Below, piece by piece: positions 1 through 12,390 of a stretch of 64,000 bases of DNA. Within the stretch, counting starts at the first letter, position 1; each line of letters opens with the position of its first letter. This DNA comes from Protopterus annectens (Eukaryota; Chordata; Ceratodontiformes; Protopteridae). The DNA lies in assembly GCF_019279795.1 (NCBI RefSeq), contig NC_056725.1, forward strand, positions 1,610,693,594-1,610,757,593, read 5' to 3'. Both the position numbers and the translations under genes were made by a program. A model generated the notes under the pieces. It was not told the DNA's origin. It made no database searches and saw nothing but the letters and a program-made list of their open reading frames with translations.

Positions 1-1019
1 TTTTATTATCCGTAGCAACACTAGTCATAAAGTGCCTTGTTTGCTATTTTTTTTTCTAAAACCTTTTTAATACTCAAGTTGAATAGATGACCTTGCCTTC
101 ATTTCATGTTCTTTATCTGAAAGAGCTGTTCTTGGTTAAACCTGCTAGGTCCCTTTATTGTGCAAGTTTCTGAACTAACTCCGATTTGCTTTAAAATTAT
201 TGTCCATTTTTCTTTCTGCATACAATAAAAAATGCATATTTTTAGAGAGTTCTAAGGAATTTAGAAGACAAATTGCTTAGCACATTTTTCTAACCTCTGC
301 AATGATTCTTATCCCTTTTCTCTCAAAGTGAACACATTTTCCTGTAACAGAATGAAACATTCAATACTATTCAAAATCCGTTTCAAATATTAAAGGCACT
401 TTGCATATTACAGTGCAAAGTAGACAGTGGAAATAAAATAGTCACCAACATTTTGGATCAGCATTTTTCATTTTAGTTAAACTGAATGAATGCATAATGA
501 ATCATTGTTTCCTATGCACACAACAATGCACCACCATTATAATTTCTGTGCTGTGATCTGACTTTGTGCCTTTTATATTTCCAGTCAGTTATCAGTGCAA
601 AATAAATCATACTACATTGATAGATAACTTCATTGATGCTACAGAGAAATACTAAGTGACCTACAATGTCTCCATCAGTTTTCATGTTAAAAAGTAATCA
701 AACAGCAATTAGGCCAGAAGGGGAACAGACTTGGTTTAATAGTTAAGGTTAAAGCACATTATTTTGCTATTAACACAGAGGGACTTTTTTGTAGGCAGAT
801 TATGTTATTTTAGCTCTTTTATCCACTGTGAGATTTTACATATTAGTTACTGTTTCATGTTCAGTTCAGACTTACAGCCATAACCTGTCAGCACTGAAGA
901 CTTTGCTTAGCTGTGGAATGATGTCAGTCTGTAAACAAGGGCATTATAATTATTATTGGTTACTTAAGAGTCCATGAACACATTAATATTCAAAAGAGAA
1001 AATGCACAAAATAGTGATA
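1..1019. other. AT-rich intergenic DNA, no gene seen
   Basis: I see no long open frame, no RNA gene and no recognisable transposon protein in this stretch. It is AT-rich, CpG-poor single-copy-looking DNA leading up to the decayed LINE that begins near 1020. Confidence 0.5.
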
Positions 1020-1020
1020 A

Positions 1021-3925
1021 ATGACAACTGAGAGACGGTGTGAGGAGTGGGAGGACAGACTCAGAAGTGCCAGGCAGGAATTAACATCGCAAAGTAAGAA
1101 GGACAGAAGTGCACCAGTAGGAACACTCAGTCTTTTGGGTGAGACGAAGGGAAAAAGACGCAGACCACTGGAGAGGTCTTGCAGAAAGAACCCAAAATGA
1201 ATAAGGGAGAGCTCATGTAGCCCACTTAGAAGCAGACAACCTGTACAGACAGTAAATAAGATTTAGGGTGGTGGATGTCAGGGTGGAAAAGTTCCAGATG
1301 GGAGGGGTGGTGACATGGGAGGCAGGAAGCAAAGTCAGGAAGAGACCCAATGGTGGCAAAGAGAAGACAGTTTTGGTGAATGAAGATTCAAACAAAAGGA
1401 ATTGGGAGTCTAGGCGAGTTTGAAATAAGTTACCAGATTTCAGTGGGAACCATTCTTAGAGATTAAAAGAGTAAAACTGGGAAGTATGTTAGCAAAGTGA
1501 TTACCAAGGAGAACAGGAGGACACATGCTGTGGCACATGTATGTGTCAATGATCTGTCAGAGGATGGAACTGAAGTGGTAGCAAAATGGATGGTTGCAGA
1601 TGAATTTCAGGGAAGGTGCTGGAGGCAGCATCTTCTGAAATGTTAGTTGTACCAGCAGTCAATGCAAAGAAGAAAGACACAGATAGGGTATAAAATAACT
1701 GTTTATGGCAGCAGACAAAGGATGGTAGTGCACGTAGAGGAGACCTGGCAGAGAAACCAGCTCATTTAAGTGAAAGACTTTTTTTTTAGCCCAGAAGGGA
1801 TAGCTGTGCTTAGTTCCAATTTTAAACTAAGAGTGAAGCAGAGAATGAAGGTAACAGAAATTGTTGAGGGTGGAAGCTGTTGTAGGAGCAAACATAAGTT
1901 ATGGGAAAAAATAAATAAATAAGTGTGACTCAGACTTTGGCTGGCCAGTCTTACTCTGCAATTCTGCAAAAAGGAAAATGGTAGAAAGCTACAAGGGGGT
2001 TGAGCGGTGTGGAACGTGGGCAGTACTAATATCACAGAACGTGAAGAAGTAAATCACCAAAACCTGAAATGCAGCAAAAGTATGGAAGGGTTAAAAGCTA
2101 AGATAAGTGCCCCTGCAATTAAAGTAGTGGAAGGGCAATAGCTGGTAGATTGATAACATGTACAAAGGGAGAAGACAATGAGAGAATGGAGGAGACAATA
2201 AAAGAGTCAGGTAGAAGGAACAGGGTGATCATTTTGGGGGTTCTGAATCTTTTTGGAAGAAAGTGGGAATATCTGACACATTTCTAAAGACTGAATGGGA
2301 GTCTTGGACCATAAATGGTTAATCCAATTGGTGCAGGGCTGCATCAAGAAAGATAGAATTCAGGTCATTGTCCTAACCATTGTAGAGAGAGTCATGGGCA
2401 TTCATATTAAGGCATCTTCATGCAACAGTGCTCATGCCAGTATGTGATTCATAATAAACAGAAGGGTAAAAATAAAAAAGGTAAAAACAATGTGCAAGTA
2501 TTTTGAAATTGGGGATCATGATATGCTGGGCAGTGGTCAGGGATGAATTAGGAGACTAGAAACAGAAATGGATTTAACAAGCCATAATTATGGTTCAGGT
2601 TGGAATGCTCAGGGTTATAGACAATATTGTGAAGAACAGAAAAAAATGCAGAAAGTGGAAAAAGGTTAATATGGCTGCACATGAATGTGAGCCAAAAGGT
2701 AAGGCCACAAGAGGAGTGGACAGGATTTTTAGGCAGAATGCAAGAAGGCTAGGAATAAACTAACAAAGATAATAATGTCAGGAAAGTCAAAAGCTGAAAG
2801 GAAGTAAGCAAAAGGGGGTAGGAAGAGAAGCAAAAAGGGAGGGGGGAGAACAGAACTGCCTAGTATGGCAAAGACAGCAAGAAGATGTTAGAAGATGTGG
2901 AAAAAAGGCACAGTACTGAATGTATACTTTGTCTCAGTGCTCACAAAGGAAAGCGATGCCAGAGTACAATGCTATGATGGCGGCAGAGTAGAATGGGAGG
3001 AGCAAAGAACATTTTTCAAGTTAGAGTTTGAGAAGGTTCAAAGGGAACTGGCTGCTGTTAGGGAACAGGAAGCACGGGACCAGATGGCCTTCTTTTTAGA
3101 GTTCTACAAATTTGGATAGTGTTTTGCCAGAAGACATGTCTGAAATCTTCAGAAGATCATTATCTAGAGATAAAGTTTAGGGACACTGAAGGACAGGGAT
3201 GGGGTGAGGGGGTTAGAAAAAAAGGTCCAGGGAACCCAGGCCCATTAGCTTAACAACAGTTTTCAGAAAAATCCTGGACAAAATTCTGAGCAGAAAGTTG
3301 GCCGCATTTATAGAGGACAAAATCTCCAAGACTTCATTGAGGATATTGACTCTGTAGCACATAGTAGGTTGATAGAAAACACAGAAGGGTTGTTGATAAG
3401 ATTGAAATGGTAGAAGTCTATAGCTGATAAAACAAAGTGGGTTGTGGTGAGACAGACATTGTCAGAAATTAAAACAGAGTCTAATGAAGTAACACAAGAA
3501 TCTCTGCTGAGACCAATATTTCTTTTCACTGTACTCATCTCTGATTGGTGGATAGGAGAGAAGATCAGTCATGTTTGTTGATGGCACAAAGATAGTTGCA
3601 GTGGAGGATTTGGGAACAGCCTAACAAAAGATTTGAAAAGACTAAACAAGTCTGGCTGAAAATGTGTCAGTTGAGTTTTAGGGCACACAAATGCATTTTG
3701 TCCACAAGCCTAGTGTAAAGTATCATCTGTGGGCACCGCAGGTGGAAGTGATGGCAACAGAACAGGAAAAAGATCATGGGCTGTTGACCAAAATTGTACT
3801 GGACCAATGATAACAGAATAACAGGAAAAAGACAACAGCAAAAAGAATGCTGAGAAGTAGAGATACCAGAAAAAAAGAGAAAATGATTTCAATTTGAAGG
3901 GCATTGACCATCCCACACCTTAATA
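1021..3925 (+). mobile_element. Decayed CR1-group LINE (ORF1 esterase, EN and RT traces)
   Basis: This is a non-LTR retrotransposon remnant. No frame stays open, but conserved blocks appear in the right order on the + strand. Near 1528-1560 a frame reads AVAHVCVNDLSED, the GxND block of the SGNH esterase found in CR1 ORF1 proteins. The possible first block (near 1445) reads VGTILRD, so the usual GDS is lost. Around 2510-2880 there are endonuclease-tail and linker traces (GDHDMLG). From about 2890 a frame resembles the linker before RT (EKxxVLNxxFxSVFT). Near 3240 the frame matches GNPxPISLT, the RT block-1 region. Near 3575 FVDGTKIVAVED stands where FADDTK is expected, and near 3755 VMATEQEKDHGLL matches the EKDLGV block. 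The 3' end is missing or unrecognisable. Family knowledge supports CR1-group; the exact boundaries are inferred. Confidence 0.6.
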
Positions 3926-6477
3926 AATCCATGAAATTCTAGCCATATAAGGAAAATGACATCAAGCTGCTGAGATGAATTCATGCACGATAACACTCAT
4001 TACTTTCTTTTAATCATGGTGATCTTTCACTATGCCTCTTACATGATGAAGGTCATATCTTTTACTGTTATGTGACTCCCTCATAGTTACAGAATGTGGT
4101 CCACTGGCACCTTTTGGATGACAACAATGTCATTCATTCCATGGGTCAACTGTGTGTAATACTCAGTGCCACCCTGACCTACATCACTGCTACTGATTTG
4201 CAGCACAGCAGGTCTACTTTAGAAAGCATATCCTAGTCCTTGTGAGTGAAATGTAGTGCCCTCATATCAGTCTGATATATGTTGTCACCACTAGTGAGAG
4301 ATGCGGCATCTGTCTCATAGTGATCTCTGAAAACAGTATGCCGTAACCCATCACCATTGTGGTCTATACTAAGGTTACTGATTAAAAAGGTAAAGACTTT
4401 TTTCTAATAGTCATGATAAATGTAATCATGTGTCACTGTTGTGATTTACAGTGCTATACTGGATGAGAAGATATGCCTACCAGGTTGGCCTAATGGTACA
4501 CTGCAGTAATGTATCAGTATTCCAAATTGCAATACTCTGACAGCAGAGGAATAGGCCATCTGTCTGATCACAGTACTACTCCCTGATAACAAGGCATAGC
4601 AGTTTGTTGATATTCTGACCTACAGTAACTTCACTAACACATGTGTGACATTGAGTGATGACATACCATGGTGGTATTTTCTAGTGGTCTGACACTATTC
4701 TGAATTACAGTAATGATACTCAGAAGAAGCTGGAACATTTGTCAATCTCTGATTTTCACATTTAATGATCTGTTATCATTCTTAGCTCTCATTGCAAGCT
4801 TTGACTAATGGCCAGACCATCTGTCTTATCTGCAAATGTTTTTTGACTGCTGTAGCATTCTTATGTAATAGTGATCTGTCGTGATCTTTCTGCTGTTACC
4901 TGGTGTTACCTGTTACAGTATGTTGTGTTCTGTTACAATCCTTATCTACATCGATACCATTGTGCAGGAAGCATAAAATCTGAAGCGTCGAGCCTCTAGT
5001 CTCAGACACACTATTACAGCCTTGCAGGATATAGTACATTGGGACCATTCTCTCACTTGGTGGCATTATTAATGAGAAGTACTGAATCTGACAATGAGGT
5101 ATGCTTTTCCTTCATGACAAGATCCTTCTTGATGGAAGCTTGGGGCAGCTGCATGACTTAATCTTATTGTCTTACTTGTTCAGTTTTGTAAGAAACCTAA
5201 AAGCAATCCCAACAAACAAAAAAATACTTTCAGTTATAGCTTTCACTACACCCAATCACCCACTCAAAGTCCTTGTAAAGATTAGATTTATTTAGCAATA
5301 ATCTAGAAAATATGTACATGTCCACAATGAAAGGAATAAAAGGCAAGAAGAGGTAAACTATAAAGCTGGTTTAAAGCAGCACTAAGTTCCCAAAGAAGAC
5401 ATAGCAACAAGTACAACTTTTGTTGCTGAGGTTAAATCAAAATTAACTTGAACTAACTTTTAATTACCTAATGCATCTGGATTTATTGATCTAGTCTTTG
5501 CCAACCACCTAAGGTTAAATGACACCATCACTAGCAAGAACCCAGGTCTATTAATAGGATGCTGCAGTGGTAATAGAGAAGAATTATGTAGAGTTCTGTG
5601 TCAGTGAATCGACAATGAAAATATATGATATTTCACTTGTTAATATTCTGTTCTTAACCGAACAAAAGAAAACAATTTGTATTCTTCCAGATTTTTCCCC
5701 AGTGTTATAGACTGTATTTATAATGCATTTACTCGTGCATTAGACTATTTGTATTAAATGTTTGCTTTAGGGGAGAAGCCCTTTATAAAGTGTTGACAGT
5801 AATGTATTGTTTACCATATGTTAAGAAAAATTTGGTCTATTTTTCCTCATTTATAGAAAAGCTTCTTCCCCTAAGCCATAACACTGTCTCAACAGATTAA
5901 GCAATGAATTCCAGTTATTAGTTATCAAATGGCCCATGGCAGGCTGACTGTCATTACTAAATGTGATCCTTCTCATATTCCAAGAAAGTTCCATATGATG
6001 AGATTTTTTTTTTGTTCAAGAAAAAACAAATATATAATTCTTAAAATGGAAAATATGTTAACAGCTTGAGTTTATAAGAAATAAATACTTTAAAGGTCTG
6101 CACCATATGAAGCAAATTCTTATAGTTCTGCTAATTATGTTGAAAATAAACAACTTTTTCAAAGCAAACTCAGAGTTATATTGTCTTGGTAATGCCAAAA
6201 AGTAATGGAAAACAGCATGACATTTATAAGACTAATACGTCGAATGCAATAATAAATGGCTTGTTTTTATGGGTACATAGGCATCTGTATTTCCTATTTT
6301 AAATGATGCCTACATGCACCTGTCCAGAAAAAAATTACAAATATGATTAATCTTGCCTGTAAAACCTGTAACCAATTATGTATTCTTATAACTTTTTAAT
6401 TTTTGTTATGTTACTTATCCTCATATGCAATTTCTCATTGTTGTTTGTCTTTTATAAAGTTATTTTTCCTCTGTCTG
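3926..6477. other. No gene; degenerate repeated phrases 4080-4960
   Basis: No coding region is supported. From about 4080 to 4960 short phrases recur in diverged form: variants of CATCTGTCT followed by a GATC-like string (4308, 4557, 4819), and variants of CTGAnnTACAGTAA (4440, 4612, 4697). This suggests an old, decayed tandem array. From 4960 to 6477 the DNA is ordinary AT-rich sequence in which I see nothing. Confidence 0.35.
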
Positions 6478-6575
6478 TTTGTGGAGCTTTTCTACCCAGG
6501 CCTCCACTGAAAATGGGTAATCTCTCCCCAGTCAGACTTCCCTGGTTAGCAAATGTCTAATAAATAAATGAACTG
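6478..6575 (+). repeat. LINE/SINE 3' tail copy
   Basis: The stretch contains CTTTTCTACCCAGGCCTCC, ACTGAAAA, CAGTCAGACTTCCC and a terminal TAAATAAATG. The same ordered blocks form the 3' tails of the SINEs at 7848-8096 and 52064-52330 and of the LINE at 29395-30980, and they recur at 27660-27790. Only the tail is recognisable here; the upstream body has decayed or was never copied. Confidence 0.6.
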
Positions 6576-7369
6576 TGAATTGACTTATTCATTGAAACAC
6601 AGATACAAAAAAGACTCAATGTGAATTTTATTACTGGAGCTTATTGCAATCATTTTAAAGTAGCATTTCCACTTTGAGATAAATCAATTATCATTTGACA
6701 TTCATACTTTCATGCACCAATTCCAGTCTACAAGTATTGCCACATACAAAATCTAGCTACTAAATAATGTTAGCTCACTTTTGTTTTCTCTATAAATTTT
6801 GATTGATTCTTTGCTAACACCAAGCTTGCATTTTATACAATTAACTGTTTTTGGAAATTATTTAAGTTATTCATCTGTTAAAAAAAGCTCTTCATGTATG
6901 TGTATTACTAATGTATTTGTTTACACCATATTCTGAGAACCTTGTTTCTTCACTTGACCATCTCCCTAGTTAATGATAGGGAAGAGAGATGTAGAGACAT
7001 TGCACTGAAACATCCTTCATATAGTAGACTCTTGGGATAAATCCTCTAGAGATAGTGAAATGTCACTGTACATTTCTAGTCAACTACAATCCTTAGTAAC
7101 TTGATTCTCATTTGATTGACAGCATCCCAGCTATTGTCCAAGAGTGTCATACTGGAGAAGAGCTTAAATAAATTAAAAAAAAAAACATTGGTGAAGGAAG
7201 AGAATTCACAATATTTAGATAAACCACTAACATGTTTCTAACTTTAGTTAAGAAAAATCATTACTAGCTTGTAAACCCTAGGTCAAAACTTAATTTTGTA
7301 GAAAGAAAAGTGAAACCCTCTTTATATGGTGCTTCAGCAGTGCAAGTTTGTTCATTCATCATAATCACC
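6576..7369. other. No gene seen
   Basis: AT-rich DNA without recognisable coding or repeat content, ending at the poly-purine/pyrimidine stretch near 7370 that borders the RTE-type LINE. Confidence 0.5.
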
Positions 7370-9640
7370 CCCCCTTTTTCCCATTTTTTTTTCTACATGG
7401 GGACAGGGTATCATGTTAACTTTTGACATCTCTCTCGATTCAGTGCCGCACTCCTGCTTTCTTCAACACTCATGCCTGACTGTCGCAGATCTTCTTTCAC
7501 ACAATCCATCCACCTCGTTGCTGAACGTCCTCACTTCCTCTTACCTTCTTCCTGCCTGTCCCAAATCTCCCTCACCAGATTGTCTTCTACTTTTCTGCAC
7601 ATGTCCAAGCCACCGTAATCTGTTCTCTTTGATCTTCCATTTTACATTTTACTACTCTACATATCCATTTATCACCCTTTCCAGAACTTTCATGCAATGT
7701 GATAGGAGTCTGATGCCTCTGCACTCCCCACAGTTGTGGATGTCCCCTTTGTTCTTCTACACTGGCATGAGTATGCTTATTCTCCAGTCATCTGGGATAT
7801 GCCTGTCTCCAGACTGCTATTAGTACCTTCAGGAGCCATTTCTCGCCTATTTATTTATTTAACATATGTTAACTGGGAAAGTCCAACCTGGAACCTAGCC
7901 AATTTTCAGTGGAGGCCCAGGGAGAAATGCTCAATACTTATGTCTTTGTAACGTGGGAGAAAACTGGAACAAACTCACATGAACACAGGGAGGACATGCA
8001 GACTCTGCACAGAAGGCACTGCAGCCAGGAATTGAACTGGAGAACCTCTTGCTGTGAGGCAATAACTCTGCCACTACACCACTACATCATATTTCACCCA
8101 GCATCTTTATAATATCTGCTGTGACCTCATCTGAGCCTGCTGCTTTCCCTGACTTCATTTTCCTTAATGCTGTTCTTACTTCTTGTAGGTTAGGCTCCTC
8201 TTCTTCTCTCATTGTAGGCATCTTCTGGGGCAGTACAGCTTCTGCGGGGTTTTCTTCATTCAGAAGTTGCTGAAAATGCTTCTTTCATCTGCCTTTGATG
8301 CCCTGTGAACTGGTGAGCAGGTTGTTGCTGGCATCCCTTATGAAGGATGTCTAACTATCTTCTTTATCTTTCTGCTTTTGCCTAGCAACCTGATATAGTT
8401 TCTTTGTGCCATTTACAGAGTCACTTCCCAGAAGTTGGTAGAGTACCTCTGATGTCCTATTTGCTATTGAACTTCTTTCTTTGCTTCTTTGTAAGCCAGC
8501 CAGTAGTCCTTCCTCGTCTGGTCAGTCTTTTCTATCTCCCACTTCTTTCTGCACTCCTTCTTTCTTTTGATGACTTCCTGGAGTTCTGTATTACACCAAC
8601 GTCTTTCCTTATGTACCTTATTTCCATACCTGGCTCGGCCACATACCTTTTCTGTAGTCCTAACACATGCTGTCTTTAGGCGCTGCCATTCTTGTTCAAC
8701 TCCACTTATTTCCAATTCTTCTTGAGATGCTAGAGCCCTGAGTAATTCCTTGAACTGTTGTGCTTTCTCTCCAGTCAACTTCCAGGTCTTCAGCCTGGTC
8801 TCTGTTGACCTTAGAGCCTTCTCTGATCACTGTTTGCAGCAGATTGTGGCAACTTATTCTGTGGGCAGACATTTTTACTGAGGATGACTCTGCAATCATG
8901 GATTCTACCTCAGTGCCTTTTTCTTACTAGGAGGAAGTCTGCCTGACTTGCATGTTGGCTACTCTTGTATGTGATCTTGTGACTGTCTCTCTTTCTGAAC
9001 CATGTGTTGGCTACTATTAAGCCATTTGCCAGACAGAAGTCTAGAATGGCTTCTCCTTCTTTATTCCTGTTGCCCCACCCATGTGGACCCAGGCAGTATC
9101 CTGTTCTGTTTGTCCCAATGTGTGCATTAAACTCATCCATTATCAACACCAATTCATGTTGTCCTGCTTTATCTAGTAGGTCCTACAACTGCTGTTGAAT
9201 GCACTCTTTTCCTCACTATCACAACCCTGCTCTGGGGCATAAGCTGAGATTATGAATACTGCCCTATCACTACACTGGAGTCTGATTCCCATGAGTCTGT
9301 TATTAATTCTGAAGATATCGGTTACTCCCTTCTGAAGCCTCTCTCTCACCACAATTCCTACACCATTTCTAACCTGTCCCCCTCCAGTGTAGCAGAGGCT
9401 GGATCTAAAGCCAAGTGGCTTTACTGCACTGCCCTTCCATCTCATCTTGTGGATACAGTGTATGTCCAGCATCCTCTGTATCATTATGTTATTCACTTCC
9501 AAGCTGCATCCTGTCAGTGAACCTACATTAGGCGTAGCAAGGTTGCCTGGTTTTACATCCAGCTTTTGCTCAGCAGAGCTATCCCAGGTAACCCAGGCTG
9601 TGCAACTAGACACTGGCCAGCCAGTAGCTTATTGACCCAG
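7370..9640 (-). mobile_element. RTE-type LINE, internally deleted and inactivated
   Basis: An RTE-clade-like retrotransposon copy read right to left. From 9613 to 9173 the frame encodes an apurinic-type endonuclease start (NVGSLTG, then MRWKGS, GVGIVVRERL, VFIISAYAPEQG). From 9152 to 8910 it continues with MDEFNAHIG, WGNRNKEGEAILDF and TYKSSQHASQADFLLVRKR. A linker follows (8778-8464), then SGKAAGSDEVTADIIKML near 8150. After a SINE insertion, IPDDWR...YKNKGDIHNCGECRGIRLLS appears near 7800-7700, which is RT block 1. The frame then jumps straight to an RTE C-terminal tail (RLRWLGHV-like) near 7640-7600, so most of the RT palm, including the YADD motif, has been deleted. Catalytic positions are degraded: HKMRWKG stands where QETRWKG is usual, and DEFNAH where GDFNAH is usual. 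Proteins from such elements are often mislabelled craniofacial development protein 2-like in databases. Confidence 0.85.
7848..8096 (-). repeat. tRNA-derived SINE with LINE-type tail, inserted in the RTE LINE
   Basis: Read on -, the copy starts with a pol III-like head. TGGCAGAGTTA fits a box A and, 35 bases on, AGTTCAATTCC fits a box B. The body includes GAGTCTGCATGTCCTCCC and TTTTCTCCCACGTTACAAAG. The 3' tail (TTTCTCCCTGGGCCTCCACT, then a run of AAATAAATAAATA) matches the LINE at 29395-30980. The RTE frame breaks at this copy and resumes on the other side, so the SINE arrived later. Its head is shared with the SINE at 12953-13300, whose tail is entirely different. Confidence 0.8.
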
Positions 9641-9644
9641 GGCT

Positions 9645-9957
9645 GCTGGGCCTTATGGCAGGAGCACACTGGCCAACAGGGGCAAATATACCCCTCCCAC
9701 AGTTAGCAAGGGTCCCTGGTGTAGGTCAGAGTAGGCCAGGTCCTCAATACTTAAAGTCTGTGCTGCTGCCCACAGCTCTATTCAGTGGTGAGTTTGAGAT
9801 GGAATTACTCAGCATGATTTTCAGACATGGGAGAAACCTCACAAAGACATAGAGAGAAAGTGCAAACTCCAAACAGGCATTGGTCGGAAGTCAAGATCGA
9901 ACCTTGTACCTTGTGCTTGGGAGGCGAAGACCTTAACCATTATGCCAACTGGTCTCT
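9645..9957 (-). repeat. tRNA-headed SINE adjoining the RTE 5' end
   Basis: On -, the sequence from about 9957 reads GTTGGCATAATGGTTAAGG (box A-like) and, about 38 bases later, AAGGTTCGATCTTGACT (box B-like), the layout of a tRNA-derived SINE head. This is followed by GGAGTTTGCACTTTCTCTC and TTTCTCCCATGTCTG. The sequence then runs into the 5' untranslated part of the RTE LINE. Whether this is a separate SINE insertion or a fused 5' end cannot be decided here. Confidence 0.5.
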
Positions 9958-11865
9958 GGTCACTTTTTTTTGTTCATTACCCACTATTATTTGACTAAAA
10001 TTGCCCACAGTTAAAACCAGAAACCAGACTTCAGCATTCTGTTTTCAGCAGATGCAGTTGCAATAGCTTCCTGTTTTATTAACACCTAAACTACTCCTCA
10101 ATAAATTTCCAGATCTGATTTGCCTGATTTTTCCTTTCCCCACTCACATTTCTTCATAATGTAACCTAACTGTAAAACTGCTATCTGTGTACTGCATTGA
10201 CCCTGTAATGACATGGATGAATTCCCCCATGTGGGATGTGCAGGGGCCAAGACCCCCTGCAAAGGGTAACGTTTAATATGCTTTCTTAGGTGAAATATTG
10301 CTCAATCAGCTTTGACTGGGCTGTATGCATTTGGGATATTTTTCTTTGATCCTTCCTAGTGGAGCTGCATATAATCCTTACCAATTTGCCATAACATTCT
10401 ACTCACAGATAACTGAAATGCCAATGAAACCGTACCTTACAAGAAAAAAAAAACATTAAGTAAAAATTCTTGATGTTAGCCCTCTATAGCAGCCATGCTT
10501 GATTCATTCTTAAAGTGGAATGAGAAGACTTGTCATCCAGATTTAGGTCAAGTAACCTGCTTTCCAATATGTGGAGAGGACTAGGGCACTAGTATAGACA
10601 CGGATACCACTTAATATCATCAGATACCACATCATTACAATAATGCTTTTCAGCAAAAGCGTTAACATTAAGGCAAAATGCTCATTTCCTGAGAGTTACC
10701 ATGATCTGTATGTTTATGGGTATGTATGATCTTAAGAAAGGTTCAAGCTATGCCCAGCTGAGATACAGGCATGTACTTGCTTTTTCTGCATTTACTAATA
10801 AAGCCATGGTAACTCCCTTGTCTTAATCTTAATCATAAGATGCATATTTTCATAAAATTATCCTAGATAAATAAGAAAGTGTCCTTGTAAACTCTTAGGC
10901 TGGAAAGTTAACTTCATTTTTCTCTACGATGATTGTTGTGAGGCAATGTGACATTCACGTATCATAAGAATGTAAGTCAGATAATCATTTCACTTTTTCT
11001 GTATATATTGATGATCCTTTTTTTGTTGTTGTTTTGTTTTCTCCACAGCTACAAACCAGAAAGAGTTAAGAGGCTTGATCTCATATTCACTGGGATATAC
11101 AAGCAGAATGCATGCTGTGGGCTCTTTCCATGCAATGCATATTCGCAAGACTTGCACATATGTTAAAACAGCAACATGCACTTTTAAGCAATGTGCCCCT
11201 TAATATTTGCTTAGGTGAGGTAACATTCAAATATCCTTATTGTGAAGGATCAGTACATTATAGATGCACTTCTTTTCCTTTGAACATTTTGTCATATGAC
11301 AGCAATACACAATGTCACTCAAAAATGTTCTGCAAACACTGGCATTTCTCATACATTTTTCTCCACTTATTTCCTGATTTGCAGTTTGTATTCCCTGAAA
11401 GTAAGTAGTAGCAGCATCTTTCACCAGCAGGTAGAACTCTAAAAGAAATAATGGTTATAGTTGGGTCTCGTAAGTGTGGTTCCACACCTGTAATCCTACT
11501 AAATGCTGATTCTGTTTATTGTTTTTCAACTGCTGATTGGCATGCAGGGTAGTTATTGCTTGTTACTGACATCATCAAAAAACAACTATCTGCAGTAAGA
11601 TCTGGTGGAATACACAAATTAATGGAGTTTAATCTTCATCTTGAAAGTTCTGTCAGCAATCATCATTGTCAGGCATTTGTTGAAAGCTTTTTTAAGCAAA
11701 TAACTCACCAAAAAGCTAATGTTGGAATATACTGCAACTTGCAAACTCTGCGGTTCGAGATGTGATTTTCAAAATCATCCTTCAGAAACAAGGAAGTAAG
11801 TTTACAATAAGTACACACATTCTTGAAAAAGTTGCATTTTATTTCAACCACAAATACATGGTATG

Positions 11866-11866
<1 letters not shown>
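9958..11866. other. No gene seen
   Basis: About 1.9 kb without a supportable gene. Several short open frames between 10948 and 11765 lack family resemblance, codon bias or splice support and look accidental. Confidence 0.45.
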
Positions 11867-11921
<55 letters not shown>

Positions 11922-11949
11922 TGTGTGTGTGTGGTGTGTTTGTTTGTGT
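11867..11949. repeat. (TG)n microsatellite, left part
   Basis: A TG tract with a few interruptions, ending in TTTGTGTG directly at the left end of the palindromic element at 11950. The matching tract resumes at 12336. Confidence 0.9.
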
Positions 11950-12335
11950 GGGGTCTACATTAGTTAATCGAAAGCTTAATTGAGCAAATTGCTATTTGTC
12001 GAGTCCAATTAAGTGAAAGCTGAATTAAGCGGAGTGTTTAAGTGAAAGCATTCTTAGGGGGAAAAAACTAGTGACCCACTCACCAACAGTAACAAAAAAA
12101 ATGTAAAACTCTTCAAAGTGGAGGGCTGCATCCCCCCAAACCCCCAACTAAAGATACCAACTCTGAGATCGCACTACGGTAGGGAAAAGAGCAAATTCAT
12201 GATGATGGCCAACCACATCCTTTCCCTGGGAAAAATTTCACTTAAACAATAGCTCACTTAATTGAACTTTTGCTCAGGTAAGTTCAACAGATAGCAATTC
12301 ACTCAATCAAGCTTTCGACTAACTGATATAGCCCC
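11950..12335. mobile_element. Palindromic MITE with about 110-bp terminal inverted repeats
   Basis: The left arm (11950 to about 12061) begins GGGGTCTACATTAGTTAATC. The reverse complement of the right arm (12335 back to about 12225) begins GGGGCTATATCAGTTAGTC. The two arms stay alignable for about 110 bases (GAAAGCTT, AATTGAG, AATTGCTAT, CAATTAAGTGA, GTTTAAGTGAAA). A short unrelated core of about 160 bases lies between. No protein is encoded. This is the layout of a non-autonomous DNA transposon. It sits inside a TG microsatellite, and TTGTGTG occurs on both sides (11944-11950 and 12336-12342), but in a repeat that cannot be taken as proof of a target duplication. I cannot assign the superfamily. 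Confidence 0.85.

Positions 12336-12390
<55 letters not shown>

Noticed and set aside
9173..9613. Host craniofacial development protein 2
   Set aside because: That database name is often attached to RTE-type endonucleases. The following linker, RT block and tail show a LINE.
9900..9957. A true tRNA gene
   Set aside because: Boxes A and B are present but the downstream sequence does not form an acceptor stem and continues as a SINE body. The same reasoning applies to 8040-8095 and 47080-47140.
10948..11765. Chain of short ORFs that might be exons
   Set aside because: The frames carry no family resemblance, the possible junctions do not keep phase, and the region is AT-rich like its surroundings.
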